Part shown: positions 33,815-44,068 of the stretch, piece by piece
How positions within the stretch are numbered: position 1 is the first letter of the stretch
How the letters are laid out: every line of letters starts with the position of its first letter
NCBI RefSeq assembly: GCF_000516985.1
Contig: NW_006917096.1
Location: 2,713,606 to 2,777,605, forward strand
Length of the DNA stretch: 64,000 bases
Origin: Pestalotiopsis fici W106-1
Taxonomy: Eukaryota > Ascomycota > Sordariomycetes > Amphisphaeriales > Sporocadaceae
Direction of reading: 5' to 3'
Translations under genes and position numbers: made by a program
The notes under the pieces: model-generated
The model's database searches: none
Seen by the model: only the letters and a program-made list of their open reading frames with translations
What the model was told of the DNA's origin: nothing

Positions 33815-34835
33815 GGAGGCATTAGTTCTGGAACGGACCATTTGGAGCTTGCAGCTGACAGCTGTCGTTGCATTTGCAGAGCCCGAGGAAAAGAGTCGGT
33901 GAAAAATATGACATAAATGCGACTTGGAAACTACAAGAAAAAGGCCATTCGTCTTGTTGATCGAGACTTGTCGATGCAGTAGTGAATAGTTCTAAACCCC
34001 AAAGGATAACAAGTTCAGGTCCTAGCGCAGCTATTGAAGCGGTGTGGGCTCATGGACAGCTGATTGATTCTATGGTATGGAGCCTGCCTCTACCTGGGAA
34101 TGCTATCCGATTTGCCAATCAGCAGGATGCGTTGTTACCCCATGCTCGGCACATAGGGCCATGAAGAATTTGAAGCTTTCACGACCAATCGAACCTGATG
34201 TTCAAATTTTTTTTTTTTACCAGGGGCCCTATTGCCAACGAAGAGACAAGAGAAGTCCAATTCGTGCAGCCATATCTGGATGGCATGCCACGCAACCGCG
34301 AATCCATCATGCACCATCCGCCTGACGACCAAGCACATTAAACAGGCGTAGCTTGAGAAAGATTTCGAGTTCTGCTCCAGAGACACTCCAAAGCTGGTCG
34401 AGTCAAGACATAAGTGAATGCACCTAAATATGCGCAACCCTCGACTCCCCCACCTGAGCCAAAACTATACACATACTAATATATTATACCGATGAGTGGA
34501 TTTGGGTATACAGTCATTGATCTGGATTATCAAACACTGAGTAAATGTTGTAAACTACTTGACCTATAATCATCCTTTACGTCTACTAGATCTGACTTTT
34601 TTATCAGTCGCTTGAAAGCAGCCACTGTTTCTTGAACGACAATCGCCACAGACTAGCCGAGACCATGTCTAGGAAAACGATGCGCAGCAAGGATTAAATC
34701 AGAAATCAGATCGTGTTCAGGCCGAACCACGAGTCAGGCCCATGTTCGAGTGTCAAGACGCTATTAGCGATTTAGAAATGCATTTCTGCATTGGTCGACT
34801 TTCAGCTCATGTCCCATTGGTAGGTAGGTATGTGG

Positions 34836-34880
34836 CTAACCAGTTGCACCCACTTATGCAATGCACCCCCTTTTGCAACG
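34836..34880 (+). repeat. Left terminal inverted repeat
   Basis: Begins CTAACCAGTTGCACCCACTT and ends TTTTGCAACG. It matches the reverse complement of 36661-36705 at about 40 of 45 positions; the differences are mostly transitions. If the TA at 34837-34838 is the target duplication, the true repeat starts at 34839. Confidence 0.92.
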
Positions 34881-34989
34881 GATTTTTAACAAAGTCCGAT
34901 ATAATACACATAATATAATTAAATATTTTCCCACTATAACACACTTAAATTAATTTTTTAAATTATAGATTTAATTTTTACGTTATTTT

Positions 34990-36600
34990 TTAATTATAAA
35001 AGGCTGTATTTTAAGGAAATTATTAATAGGAACCTATTCTTTTTATGGTATTTTTCGCAGCCGTTTATTTAATTTATTTTAAGCAGATTTAATATATGGA
35101 AAACTAGCAAATGCCTGGTTCGGATTAAAAGTGATTATTTAACGTTTATCGGGCTTATATTTACCTAGTTTTATATTTAAAAGTAAGTTATTTTAGCGCG
35201 TTATAGCTAATTTTATTATTATTAAATCTAATATTTTAGCCGTTTTTATTATTAATTACCTTATTTCCCGCCTTAACGCCAAATGCTTTTTTTAGATAAA
35301 AAAAAAAGCATCCCGAAGATTTTTACTATTATAAAAAGTTATAATAGCAATTTTAGCTATATCTAAAGGTTTGGGTAATATATATAAAAGGAGGGTCGGG
35401 ATTAAAAGAAAAAATTTAGGGTTATTTAATATTTAATTAGGATTTAAGGGCTATATACCCGTTTTACGCCAGCTATTTTATATAATTTTTTATATAAAAG
35501 CTAATTAATAAACCGTAATATAAGCTATAAATATTCTCTGCTTTTAAATAAATTTAATTACTATTATTTTACGCTATTTGCCAAATTATTAATAATAACA
35601 ATATTTAAAAAAAGAAAATATATTTTTATTAAATAATTAAAAGGCTTCGCTAATATATATAAATAGGTATATTAAAGCGATCTTTATACGATAAGCTATA
35701 AATATAAATTTTAATAATAAATAAATATTATAACCATTTAATATTAATATCCTTTAAGGGCGTAGCCGCTGCGTATTTTTACGGGGCCTCGTTTTTAGGC
35801 CGAATATTTATTTAAGCTACGAAAATGCTATAATAAAATTAAATTATTTTTTATATATAATAATAAATTTAGCTTCCTTTAGATTTTTAGGAAACTATTA
35901 CGCTTATAACGTTATTTTTCTTAAAATATAAATTATTATAATTATTAAACTAAAAGCGTTAATATTATAAATCGCAATTATTTATCTAATCGCTTCCGAT
36001 TTCTAAATGCGAAAGCGACATAATTTCGATATGCTTATAATAATCCCTTTTTTAGCTTTATTTTTTTAAACCCTAGTTTTATTTATATTATATATATTTT
36101 TAAGTTTAATTAAATATAGCTTTAGGACCTTATTTATAAATATATAAAATTTTTAAATAGCTTTAAAATTAATTTTATTAATCCGATCGGCATCGATAAT
36201 TTATCCTAGCTTTATAGCTAAATATAAATAGCGTTATACGAATTTATTTACTTAATTCTTTCTAATATAAATAGCTTAATTACTAAACTAAATATTAATA
36301 ATAATTTGCGAAGCTATATTTCGTACGATTTATTTCGAAAAAGCTTATCCGTATTATTTTTTATATAAAATCTAATTTTTAAGCTTTTATTTTTATAATT
36401 TTAAAAAAATTTGCGTTAATTCGTAGGTATTACGATAAAATCGCGCACCTTAAAGCCTACGCGATAAAATAAATATATAAATACTTAAATCGCGTGCAAT
36501 TTTAGTTAATTTTTCACCGTTTTCGACCTTTTTAATTGCTTTTTTTATATCGCGTTCGTTTAATTTAGTTATTCTAAAAAAATAGGATCAATTAAACAAA
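34990..36600 (-). pseudogene. Degenerate Fot1/pogo-like transposase
   Basis: Reading the minus strand in one fixed frame, a helix-turn-helix region is recognisable from 36572 (ITKLNERDIKKAIKK, then NGEKLTKIARDLSI), followed by an LSRRL-stop-GARF segment and an ILYKK-type segment of the CENP-B-like DNA-binding part. The DDE core follows without any frame change: NIYNINKTR (family form NIYNMDETG), LILNGY (family form LILDGH) and FNKNIF (family form LDVGIF). The codons of all three catalytic aspartates read AAT (36083-36081, 35738-35736, 35630-35628). The spacing between the second and third is 36 codons, as in Fot1-like DD35D enzymes. In-frame stops replace what were probably Gln and Trp codons. 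No frameshift is needed over about 940 nt. The outer limits of the gene are estimates. Confidence 0.85.
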
Positions 36601-36660
36601 TGGCTGTTAAGATATCATAAAATATTATAATTAGGTTGCATTATAGAGTGGGAAATAACA

Positions 36661-36705
36661 CGTTGCAAAAGGGGGTACGTTGCATAAGTGGGTGCGGCTG
36701 GTTAG
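36661..36705 (-). repeat. Right terminal inverted repeat
   Basis: Begins CGTTGCAAAAGGGGG and ends GGCTGGTTAG on the plus strand, the inverted partner of 34836-34880. Internal AT-rich DNA starts immediately to its left. Confidence 0.92.
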
Positions 36706-38250
36706 TGTCCTGGCACCTGTAGAGTGCATTGTTAGGCAAATCTAGGCTGTTGCTTCTAGTAGTTTACATGGTATGTACAATTTGAACTTTTGTTATGTTG
36801 ATATTATCAAACTACAACACATCTAGTATTTTATTATACAGTGTATGTGTCGCGATCAATCCATCTTTTGAGCCATTGACTGTTAATCACAACTCACTGA
36901 AGTGGACTGATGCGGGCAATACGTACGTCATAGCAGGCAAAGTATCCGATCTCGGTTCCGTACCATATTGGCGGGTGAGAGACAGCCGTCAGTTTGCCTA
37001 TCAAAGCAGCCAGCCCATTGCGCGCCCGTTGATGTAAAAGGCTGGCTGAACCTGCCCTCTTTGGAATGCCCATCTTTGATACAAATGCCTTCTTCCGCGC
37101 GAGGTTCAATTTCAATTAAAAGAAGACCGGACGGTTTCTATATTTACTTGCTCTCATTTGATTTCTATTGAATCGGTGCAGAACATAGATGCCCGACTTG
37201 AAGGGGGCAAGATCCACAAGCTTTGCGATGTCAATCATCAGAACATGGGTCTCGTGGGGATTATGAGGGTACAAAGCAATCTCTCTTCAGTACGCAAGGT
37301 GTATTCTTGGATCAAAGTTCTTGGTCGCATATTTCGATTCAACTAGGCGCTGGCACTTAATCAAACACGTGTTTTGACTCATTGCCTCTCTTCTTCTCAT
37401 CTACTCACAATCACGACTTTGTAGAATTCGCTTGCGTGCCAAGTTATCGCTGAGCCATGACAAGGCCGTTTTGGCACATGTCAGCAGTATACCCAGGCCG
37501 GTAGTTCAAGAGATTGTAGGTACACAGTAGGTATGCAGGCTGCTGCCCCCCAACCCAACTGCCCCGCGATCCGATCCGATCCCGCACGAGTCGATTGGAA
37601 TTGCACACGAGGGATTCTCTTTCTCTCTGCGCGAGTTCGCTTCGTGTTGGGGAATTTCAAGATTTTCTTTCATCTTTCGCAATGCGCCTCCTGAAAACAT
37701 ACTCCTGAGCTGTCGTCCTCTAGACTCTAGACTATTGTTCTACGGAACACTGATGGAAGCCTGAGCTGAATATCTCCTTATTGTCAGGTCCACACCAGCT
37801 TGGACCGTTCCAGAAATACCGACCATTCGATAGATTGCGACTACGAAGACCCCGGCTTCTCCCGAGAGCGTCATTGGACGCACGTCAGGCCGGCCGCCGG
37901 TTAGAGGTGGGAAGACATCGTGAAATCCCCACGCAACTCCACCACCCGACCTGGAACGTAGCTACCAAAATAGCGGTGCGCCTAGGTGCACCCATTTGAG
38001 CGTTCGTCACGGGGCTAGTTGCGCCCGGGGTGCTGTGTTGGGTCAGGGACACTGCCATGGCAGCTAATTAGTATGTCTCTGGGGGGTATTCTTCTACACG
38101 AAACCCCATACTCAAGCGACAACATCATATGACTACTACTACTGCTACTACTTCCTCTTATAATCTGTCGTTGCCGTCTTCATTTATCTGCGTCTCCCCC
38201 GTCGTCCCCCGACATCCTTCGCACGCTTCCTTTGGTCGCATTGCATAAAG
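36706..38250. other. Intergenic region between transposon and the RRRFAP-repeat gene
   Basis: About 1.5 kb. Normal base composition returns right after the inverted repeat. No convincing gene; the last part (CT-rich, about 38100-38250) is likely promoter and leader of the downstream gene. Confidence 0.55.
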
Positions 38251-40725
38251 ATGGCAGACGTACCCATGCCCGACGCTCCGGCGTCCGACCCTAAGCCCCG
38301 CCGCCGCTTTGCCCCTCAACTTGTCGAAGAGACGGTCAAGTCTTCGAAAGCCAACAAGGAGCCGGAATCTCGCGCAACTGAGGATGTCGCTACGGCTTCA
38401 GAGCCAGAAAAGCCTCGTAGGCGATTCGCGCCTCAGCTTGTGGAGGAGACGACCAAATCGTCAAAAGTCAAGAATGAACAAGTAGCCGAAGACAGCCAAG
38501 AGCCCGCCCCGCCGTCCGAGAAGCCTCGCCGCCGATTTGCGCCCCAACTTGTAGAGGAAACGGTCAAATCCTCAAACAAGAGCGAGTCGTCTTCAGCAGC
38601 GGCCGAGGCTCCGAAGCCCAGGACCACAAGAGATGCGTCCGTGCAAGTCGATGTCGACATGAAAGATGCAACGTCGACCCGACGCCGATTTGCACCCGTA
38701 CCAATAGAGACAACCTTTGATTCATACCGCGTGGGCAAAAACCCTCATGGTCCTACTGCGGAACTCACACCCGATCCCTCGCCAACCGATGCTCTCCCGC
38801 CAATACCGGCACTTCCGTCTGCACCCGTCATAGAGACGAGAAAGACATCGGATCAAAAACCCAAAAGGCGGTTCGCTCCGCAACTGATTGAGACATCAAG
38901 GAGGGCCAAGCGAGCGGGGCAAGACGGCCCAGCCACCAAGCCTACCGACAAAACCGACATCACACCAGGTACAAATCACATCTACGTGCAGAAGCCAAAG
39001 AGGAAGCAGCAGCCACCTAGTGCTCTCCGAACAGCTCATGGAGCTAGTAGTGTAGAGAGCGGAGATCAAAGTCCTCGCTTTCTCCCGCGGAGGCAGCAGT
39101 CATTGAAGCAGCATTGCAACACGAGGCGAGCTACGCGCGCCAACTCTTATCTTCCGGAGCTTGAAGTCATACCTTCGTCCGAGTCAGACAAGTCTGATGA
39201 CGAAAATGGAGCCCCCAAGGGTGCAGCTTTTAGCATTGGGGCGCCGGCAAGGGCTCCTTCTGATGGAGAGACGTGGTCAACACGTAACCCCGACGCAAAA
39301 GACAGGAGAGAGTCTTGTGATGAAAGGTCCAATCATTACCTGCTGGCAGTGGCTGCTAGGGAAGCCTTTAGGCAGCGCGAACTTGAGACCGCCATGTCAG
39401 CATATCCCAATGGTCTGCCACCGGCCGGAGTAGAGCATTTCTTCGTGCGCGATAACTCTGAAGATGATGTTGCGTATGAGGAACCTCTGAGACATGGGAC
39501 GTCCAACCTGATCCGTCGTAAGTCGACAGATCCAACATGGGCAGTATCAGAAATGCGTCAGCATGCCGAGAAGCTGGCTAGCAAAAATAAACAGACAAGG
39601 GAGCCAACATTTGACGACGATTTGGATCAGATGGATATAGCACCTCCACCTGAGGATCCTTTGTGGACAACCACCGGGCCTCGACCACCTTCGCGCACAC
39701 AGCTACAGAAGGTCGAGTCGCAAAGCCCCTGGCAGAGCCCCTATCTGATTGCGCAGTCCCCTCGAATCGGTGCGCATACCGGAGCCGCTGACCGCGGTTT
39801 TGCATCGTCCCCCCGCGTCCAACCTGAATCCACGGGGATGAAGGCCGGTCCATTCAGCATGCCTTTTGCAAACTTCAACACCGGAAAAGAAGATCGTGAT
39901 CTTATGCGTCAGCAAAAACGGAAATCTCCACCAATGTTGGGAGAAGACTTGAAGTTCCGCACATGCCCGAGTCCCAAGGCCACGCGAATGGAACCAGATC
40001 ATCCATGGCCTACTCACGGAGATGGGTCCCGTCCTGAGGAGAGGCAGCGTGATCCCTCTGGTGAAACAGGTCTATGGCGCGGCTACTGCGTAGGACAGGC
40101 GCCTGAAGACATGGTACAAAGTGCAGGCTTCAACCCGCCGGCACTATTGGCCACACCTGGGGAGCCTGCGTCTCCCGCAGACCCCTTTGCCATGGCTTTT
40201 TCTGCTAGTATGACAAGTGACCACACTGCCCCTCGAACGCCCACATCGCCTTCAAGACGTGACCCGCCCAAGGGCTTACATATGCTCCATGGACTGGACG
40301 ACCGTCTCAAAATGGAGAAGGCCCGCAAAGACCACAAGGAGCGACTGCTAGCCGAGTTCGACGATGCTTTTATTACGCAAGTATACAACTATATCAGCCT
40401 CGGATACCCTGCCATGGCGAGATCCTTTGACGACGAGCTCAGTAAAATCAGTGGCATTCCTATCAATGAGCTGCGCCAAGATGACAACAAGAAGATCGAA
40501 AAGGGCTTCATGCTCGAAATGGAGCTCCGAGTCGGCAGCGATAGCAGTAGTGATGAAGAGATGCGGACGCCGGAAGAAGACGAAAAGAGAACACGGAAGC
40601 CGCCACGCTGGAGAGCACTTCGCTTGTATATCCTCGAATGGGCAAGGCAACATCCCGACCTGGGCGGTGACGGCAACACTTCGGGGTGGGGTGTACGGGC
40701 GAGAAGGGGCAGCTGGGCTATATAG
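38251..40725 (+). CDS. Conserved fungal protein with five RRRFAP repeats, unknown function
   Basis: A single exon encodes 824 residues. The N-terminal 220 residues carry five copies of a short motif with core RRRFAPQLVEET, at 17-28, 56-67, 93-104, 144-155 (RRRFAPVPIETT) and 206-216 (KRRFAPQLIETS), separated by acidic/Ser linkers; the first three are followed by V/T-K-SS. The middle is disordered and charged. Near the C-terminus (about 690-745) lies a more ordered segment, with DDAFITQVYNYISLGYP and RSFDDELSKISGIPINEL, that looks helical and conserved. The tail has an acidic Ser patch (SDSSSDEEM) and an aromatic/basic end. No signal peptide, membrane helix or catalytic motif is visible. The repeat resembles a linear docking or substrate motif presented several times; this is inference. 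ATG at 38251 follows a CT-rich leader. Confidence 0.88.
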   Translation: MADVPMPDAPASDPKPRRRFAPQLVEETVKSSKANKEPESRATEDVATASEPEKPRRRFAPQLVEETTKSSKVKNEQVAEDSQEPAPPSEKPRRRFAPQLVEETVKSSNKSESSSAAAEAPKPRTTRDASVQVDVDMKDATSTRRRFAPVPIETTFDSYRVGKNPHGPTAELTPDPSPTDALPPIPALPSAPVIETRKTSDQKPKRRFAPQLIETSRRAKRAGQDGPATKPTDKTDITPGTNHIYVQKPKRKQQPPSALRTAHGASSVESGDQSPRFLPRRQQSLKQHCNTRRATRANSYLPELEVIPSSESDKSDDENGAPKGAAFSIGAPARAPSDGETWSTRNPDAKDRRESCDERSNHYLLAVAAREAFRQRELETAMSAYPNGLPPAGVEHFFVRDNSEDDVAYEEPLRHGTSNLIRRKSTDPTWAVSEMRQHAEKLASKNKQTREPTFDDDLDQMDIAPPPEDPLWTTTGPRPPSRTQLQKVESQSPWQSPYLIAQSPRIGAHTGAADRGFASSPRVQPESTGMKAGPFSMPFANFNTGKEDRDLMRQQKRKSPPMLGEDLKFRTCPSPKATRMEPDHPWPTHGDGSRPEERQRDPSGETGLWRGYCVGQAPEDMVQSAGFNPPALLATPGEPASPADPFAMAFSASMTSDHTAPRTPTSPSRRDPPKGLHMLHGLDDRLKMEKARKDHKERLLAEFDDAFITQVYNYISLGYPAMARSFDDELSKISGIPINELRQDDNKKIEKGFMLEMELRVGSDSSSDEEMRTPEEDEKRTRKPPRWRALRLYILEWARQHPDLGGDGNTSGWGVRARRGSWAI

Positions 40726-41398
40726 GTAGACTTAAGACATAGAAGTTGCATCAAGACGGGGTATTATACTAGAAAAGAGGTTGTCGGGAGGTAGTATAGC
40801 ATTTATATTGGCTGGGTCGACTTTCAGGACTGGGTTGCGAAGCGGATTAGGAGTTTTGAATGTGTACAAACATTCGTGCGAGCTTATACAATGGGAAATA
40901 TGGAAAGGAAAGCCTGGTCAGGCTGTGGCGTTTTGGGGTTGGGTCACCAAGATTGCTTTTTCGAAAGGTCATCATCAAACATGAATGAACATATACCTAT
41001 TGATTCTCCTGCGTTGAATACCATCATGCTTATATTCCATGGTTGCAATGTCTCGTGTAAGCCCCCACCCAATAAAACGCGTCGTTTCTCCAACCCAGAC
41101 GCAGACCACCTTGAATGGATAATAGGTGTCCATGTATGTACCAATGTTTGAAAGGACGGAAGATCATATTCCGGTGAATGAACCCGACCCCGGGACTGGA
41201 CCAATTTTACCAAGTGGCATTCCAAATGTCCACGACAATCCTGTTGCAAGCAAGACCAGATTGCCTTGGTGATTGTGGCATTGCTTCCCTCGTGAGATGA
41301 GCTTCAAATCAAACTAATGGCATTTTTCTTGAGATAATTTGAATTCAAGATTCGATAAATCGTTATCACGAGAGGGCCGCGGCACCCAACACTACACA
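40726..41398. other. Intergenic region
   Basis: About 0.7 kb between two plus-strand genes; 3' untranslated region of one and promoter of the next. No gene seen. Confidence 0.6.
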
Positions 41399-42337
41399 AT
41401 GGGCCGTCTGAGCATCACTGCAGCTATGGCCGTCTTGGCCTTGGCGGTGCCCCTGCTGTGCCGTCTGATAGTGCCTTGGCTCGAAGTTGGCACGGCTTGG
41501 GCTTCATCTCGTTTCCAGTTTCTTGTCCCGTTCTCATCCCACTGGGCGTCGTCATCAGCGCTGCCCAGCAACGCTGCCGCCGCCGCCCCCTACGTGTGCA
41601 GACCGCACGCGTACACGACAGAGATTGTCTCGGTCGACCCGCTGGTCATGTACCTGCGCGACTTCGTCCCAGAAGCCGAAGCAGCCGCCCTCGTCGCGGC
41701 GGGCGAGCCCGCCTTTGCGCCGTCCGAAGTGACCAAGCACGACCGGAAACAGCACACGTCGGACCGGACGTCGTCGTCGGCGGCGCTGCCCATTGACGAT
41801 CCGGCCGTGGCGTGCGTCCTGGGCCGCGCCGAGGCGTTTCTGGGCGGGCTGATGGACTTTGGGTCGGATGCCGAGATGGGCCCGCCCCAGCTTGTCCGCT
41901 ACACGGCGGGCCAGCGGTTCAATCTCCATCATGACTGGTACGAGAGGCCGCAGCCCGCGCGCCGCGATAAACTGCGCCTCGGCCGGGCGTGGAATCGCGC
42001 CGCCAGCTTTTTTGCGATACTCGAAGACAATTGTTCTGGCGGGGAAACGCATTTTCCTTACCTACAGCCGCCGGCCACGGTTGCTGCTGCCGCCCCTGGG
42101 GGCCATCATCGGCGTCGGGATGTTAATCATGGTAAAAACGGGACAATGGCGTGGTACGAGCGCACCGAGGAGGACGGGGGCGGGATCGCCTTTAAACCCG
42201 TCCGTGGCAACGCCGTGTTCTGGGTGAATCTGCATGCCAATGGGACAGGCGACGAGCGGACCATGCACGCAGGTCTTCCGCTGGGCGATGGGTTGAAGAC
42301 GGCCATGAATATCTGGCCCAGGCAGTATTACCTGTGA
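41399..42337 (+). CDS. Prolyl 4-hydroxylase-like 2OG-Fe(II) oxygenase, membrane-anchored
   Basis: One exon encodes 312 residues from the ATG at 41399. Residues 5-28 form a hydrophobic segment, giving a probable type II membrane anchor or uncleaved signal, followed by a Ser/Ala-rich stem. The catalytic jelly roll shows DRTSSSA (122-128), a YTAGQRFNLHHDWYE block with the iron ligands His177 and Asp179, GGETHFPY, the distal His290 (RTMHAGLP) and Lys300 (GLKTAMNIW) for 2-oxoglutarate. This is the P4Hc arrangement, so Fe(II)- and 2-oxoglutarate-dependent hydroxylation of a peptidyl proline or another substrate in the secretory pathway is expected. A His/Arg-rich insertion (about 228-250) separates two core strands. 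A frame extension to 41339 uses no ATG and was not included. Confidence 0.9.
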   Translation: MGRLSITAAMAVLALAVPLLCRLIVPWLEVGTAWASSRFQFLVPFSSHWASSSALPSNAAAAAPYVCRPHAYTTEIVSVDPLVMYLRDFVPEAEAAALVAAGEPAFAPSEVTKHDRKQHTSDRTSSSAALPIDDPAVACVLGRAEAFLGGLMDFGSDAEMGPPQLVRYTAGQRFNLHHDWYERPQPARRDKLRLGRAWNRAASFFAILEDNCSGGETHFPYLQPPATVAAAAPGGHHRRRDVNHGKNGTMAWYERTEEDGGGIAFKPVRGNAVFWVNLHANGTGDERTMHAGLPLGDGLKTAMNIWPRQYYL

Positions 42338-44068
42338 TGAATCCAACAATCAACACGGTAAGGGTTTTCGTTATGCTTCAAGATGATATATGACAGAGAC
42401 AGGGTATAATCAAGTTTCTTGAGAATATATCCCAAACCATATGATAGTTGCCAAGTCAAGTGTATGCCATTGCCTACCAATGGTTACTGATGGAAGCGGT
42501 CTAGCTTTCTTTACACTAGTAGAAGGCAGGGAAAAGGATGCTCATAGGGCTGAAGGTGTACACAGACCAAAAGAGAATCCTTCGCGTGTCTATCTCTGGT
42601 CTGAGCACGAGCAGGGGTGAAAGATGGATGTGAGTGCGAGTAACCATCTCTACCTGCAGGATTGTATGTGCCTAGACATGATTAATAACACTATTCCATA
42701 GCACATCTGCCCCGCGTCCATCTAACAGCTACACCACATCAGTAGATTTTAAGACGGTTGGAGTCCAGACGCGGAGGGATAATTTCGTGGCTGGCCAGTC
42801 CCACGTGGGAGATTACCGCCTTTGGGCCGAGTCGTACATACATGTGCGTAGGTATGCAGTAATTGGTGAGATGGCTCTTCCATGACGAAGTGCGTCTCAC
42901 ACTCACTTCTTCACTCATTCGAGGAGCTGATCACATCACGTCAAAGAGAGACCACCTTCAGCTTGCTGCATGGGTGCTGATCTGGCGATCGGTTTCAACG
43001 CCAGATCGCAATTCTTAGCAGATAGCAAGATGGGTATGTGTAGATCTTTGAACAAAAGGCCCGGTCAAATCAGTTCAAGAGCGGATACATTTTGCTATTA
43101 CCAGCGTATAAGATGTTACTATAACGATGATAGTACTGGGGGGACTACTGCACCAACATTCCACTACGCCGGGATATTCATTTCGCTAGCGAATGCAAGT
43201 CCATGAAAGCGGATATGATGGCGCTTTGCTTACTTGGTTGGGCAAGGTCAGCTCAAGATGTATGTAAAAAAGTGTGACTGACTGCTATTAGGAAAATGAA
43301 AAAGGCTCGTCGGCATCAAGAAGGCAAAGGTTCATCTCACCCAACATTAATATTCGGGAGCACGAGAATACGGACGGCAGAGAGAGAAAGAGAGAAGGTG
43401 CTAGATTTCATTATTTGGGTTGAAGTTTGCACCTGGAAGTTTCGGAATGCCACTGACGTCCTGTCCTCCACCAACCCCCCAAACAAGATGCCAGGCTGCC
43501 AGGGGGGTCACAGCATGCACTGGCTGACAAGCAGCAGATTGCTCGGGGCCCGGCTGGTGATCATTGCAGAGAAGGCGGGTACGTACCCAAAGATAGGGCC
43601 TGAGTGGTGGTTTCGTCCCCTATCACTGTCCACTGTCAGTGGCCCTCCATTGCGGTCGGCCCGCAGGCCGCTACTCAGCTGTGGACTTGCTTGGTTCTAG
43701 CGCATCGGCTACAGGGGTTGATCATGGCGCTGGGTAGTGGGGCCATAACGTCACATCTCTGCGCGCCCCGGAAGATTCCAAGTTTCGAGTCAAGTGGTTT
43801 TGGCTGGTGTGTGACAATTTTCCCAGGGCGATCCTCTTGCAAACACCCAGACCGACCAACCGACCGGACGAGACGGGGGCCCAGGCCAGATTTTATTATA
43901 GTATTACTACTTGGTTCAACTATTACCTGGACCTCTCTTTTTGTGCATTTTCTGTTGCTCAAACAAGAATATGTTATTGAGGCGTGCTTCCTTTGCTATT
44001 TGATCAAGGAGGAACGGTTCTAGCTGTTCAATCTTGTCTATTCCCGTCTCCCTCCTCTCAGCCGTACA
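42338..44068. other. Intergenic region
   Basis: About 1.7 kb between two plus-strand genes. Open frames of up to 139 codons near 43.3-44.0 kb have no domain features. The C/T-rich part before 44069 is likely promoter and leader. Confidence 0.5.

Larger units (their letters stand above)
29053..34835. other. Long gene-free region left of the transposon
   Basis: About 5.8 kb. It starts with the promoter and leader of the disordered-protein gene and then shows no convincing gene. A CAGA tetranucleotide repeat lies at 30446-30474. At about 32050-32960 both strands hold overlapping open frames of 96-225 codons; none shows a recognisable domain, though one minus-strand stretch (about 32055-32208) is hydrophobic and could be a decayed membrane-protein exon. 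A perfect 9-bp-stem hairpin lies at 33792-33814. Confidence 0.45.
34836..36705 (-). mobile_element. RIP-mutated Fot1/pogo-type (Tc1/mariner superfamily) DNA transposon
   Basis: The 1870-bp element is bounded by 45-bp terminal inverted repeats and sharply more AT-rich than its surroundings. TA dinucleotides sit near both tips (CTAACCAG at the left, CTGGTTAG at the right), consistent with a TA target duplication of the Tc1/mariner superfamily. Length fits Fot1/Pot2-like elements (about 1.9 kb). The minus strand carries a degraded transposase in one frame (see pseudogene). Substitutions are dominated by C-to-T/G-to-A changes, with many TAA/TAG stops and an excess of TA dinucleotides, the footprint of repeat-induced point mutation in ascomycetes. 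The copy is certainly not autonomous. GC-rich islands are nearly confined to the inverted repeats. Confidence 0.9.
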
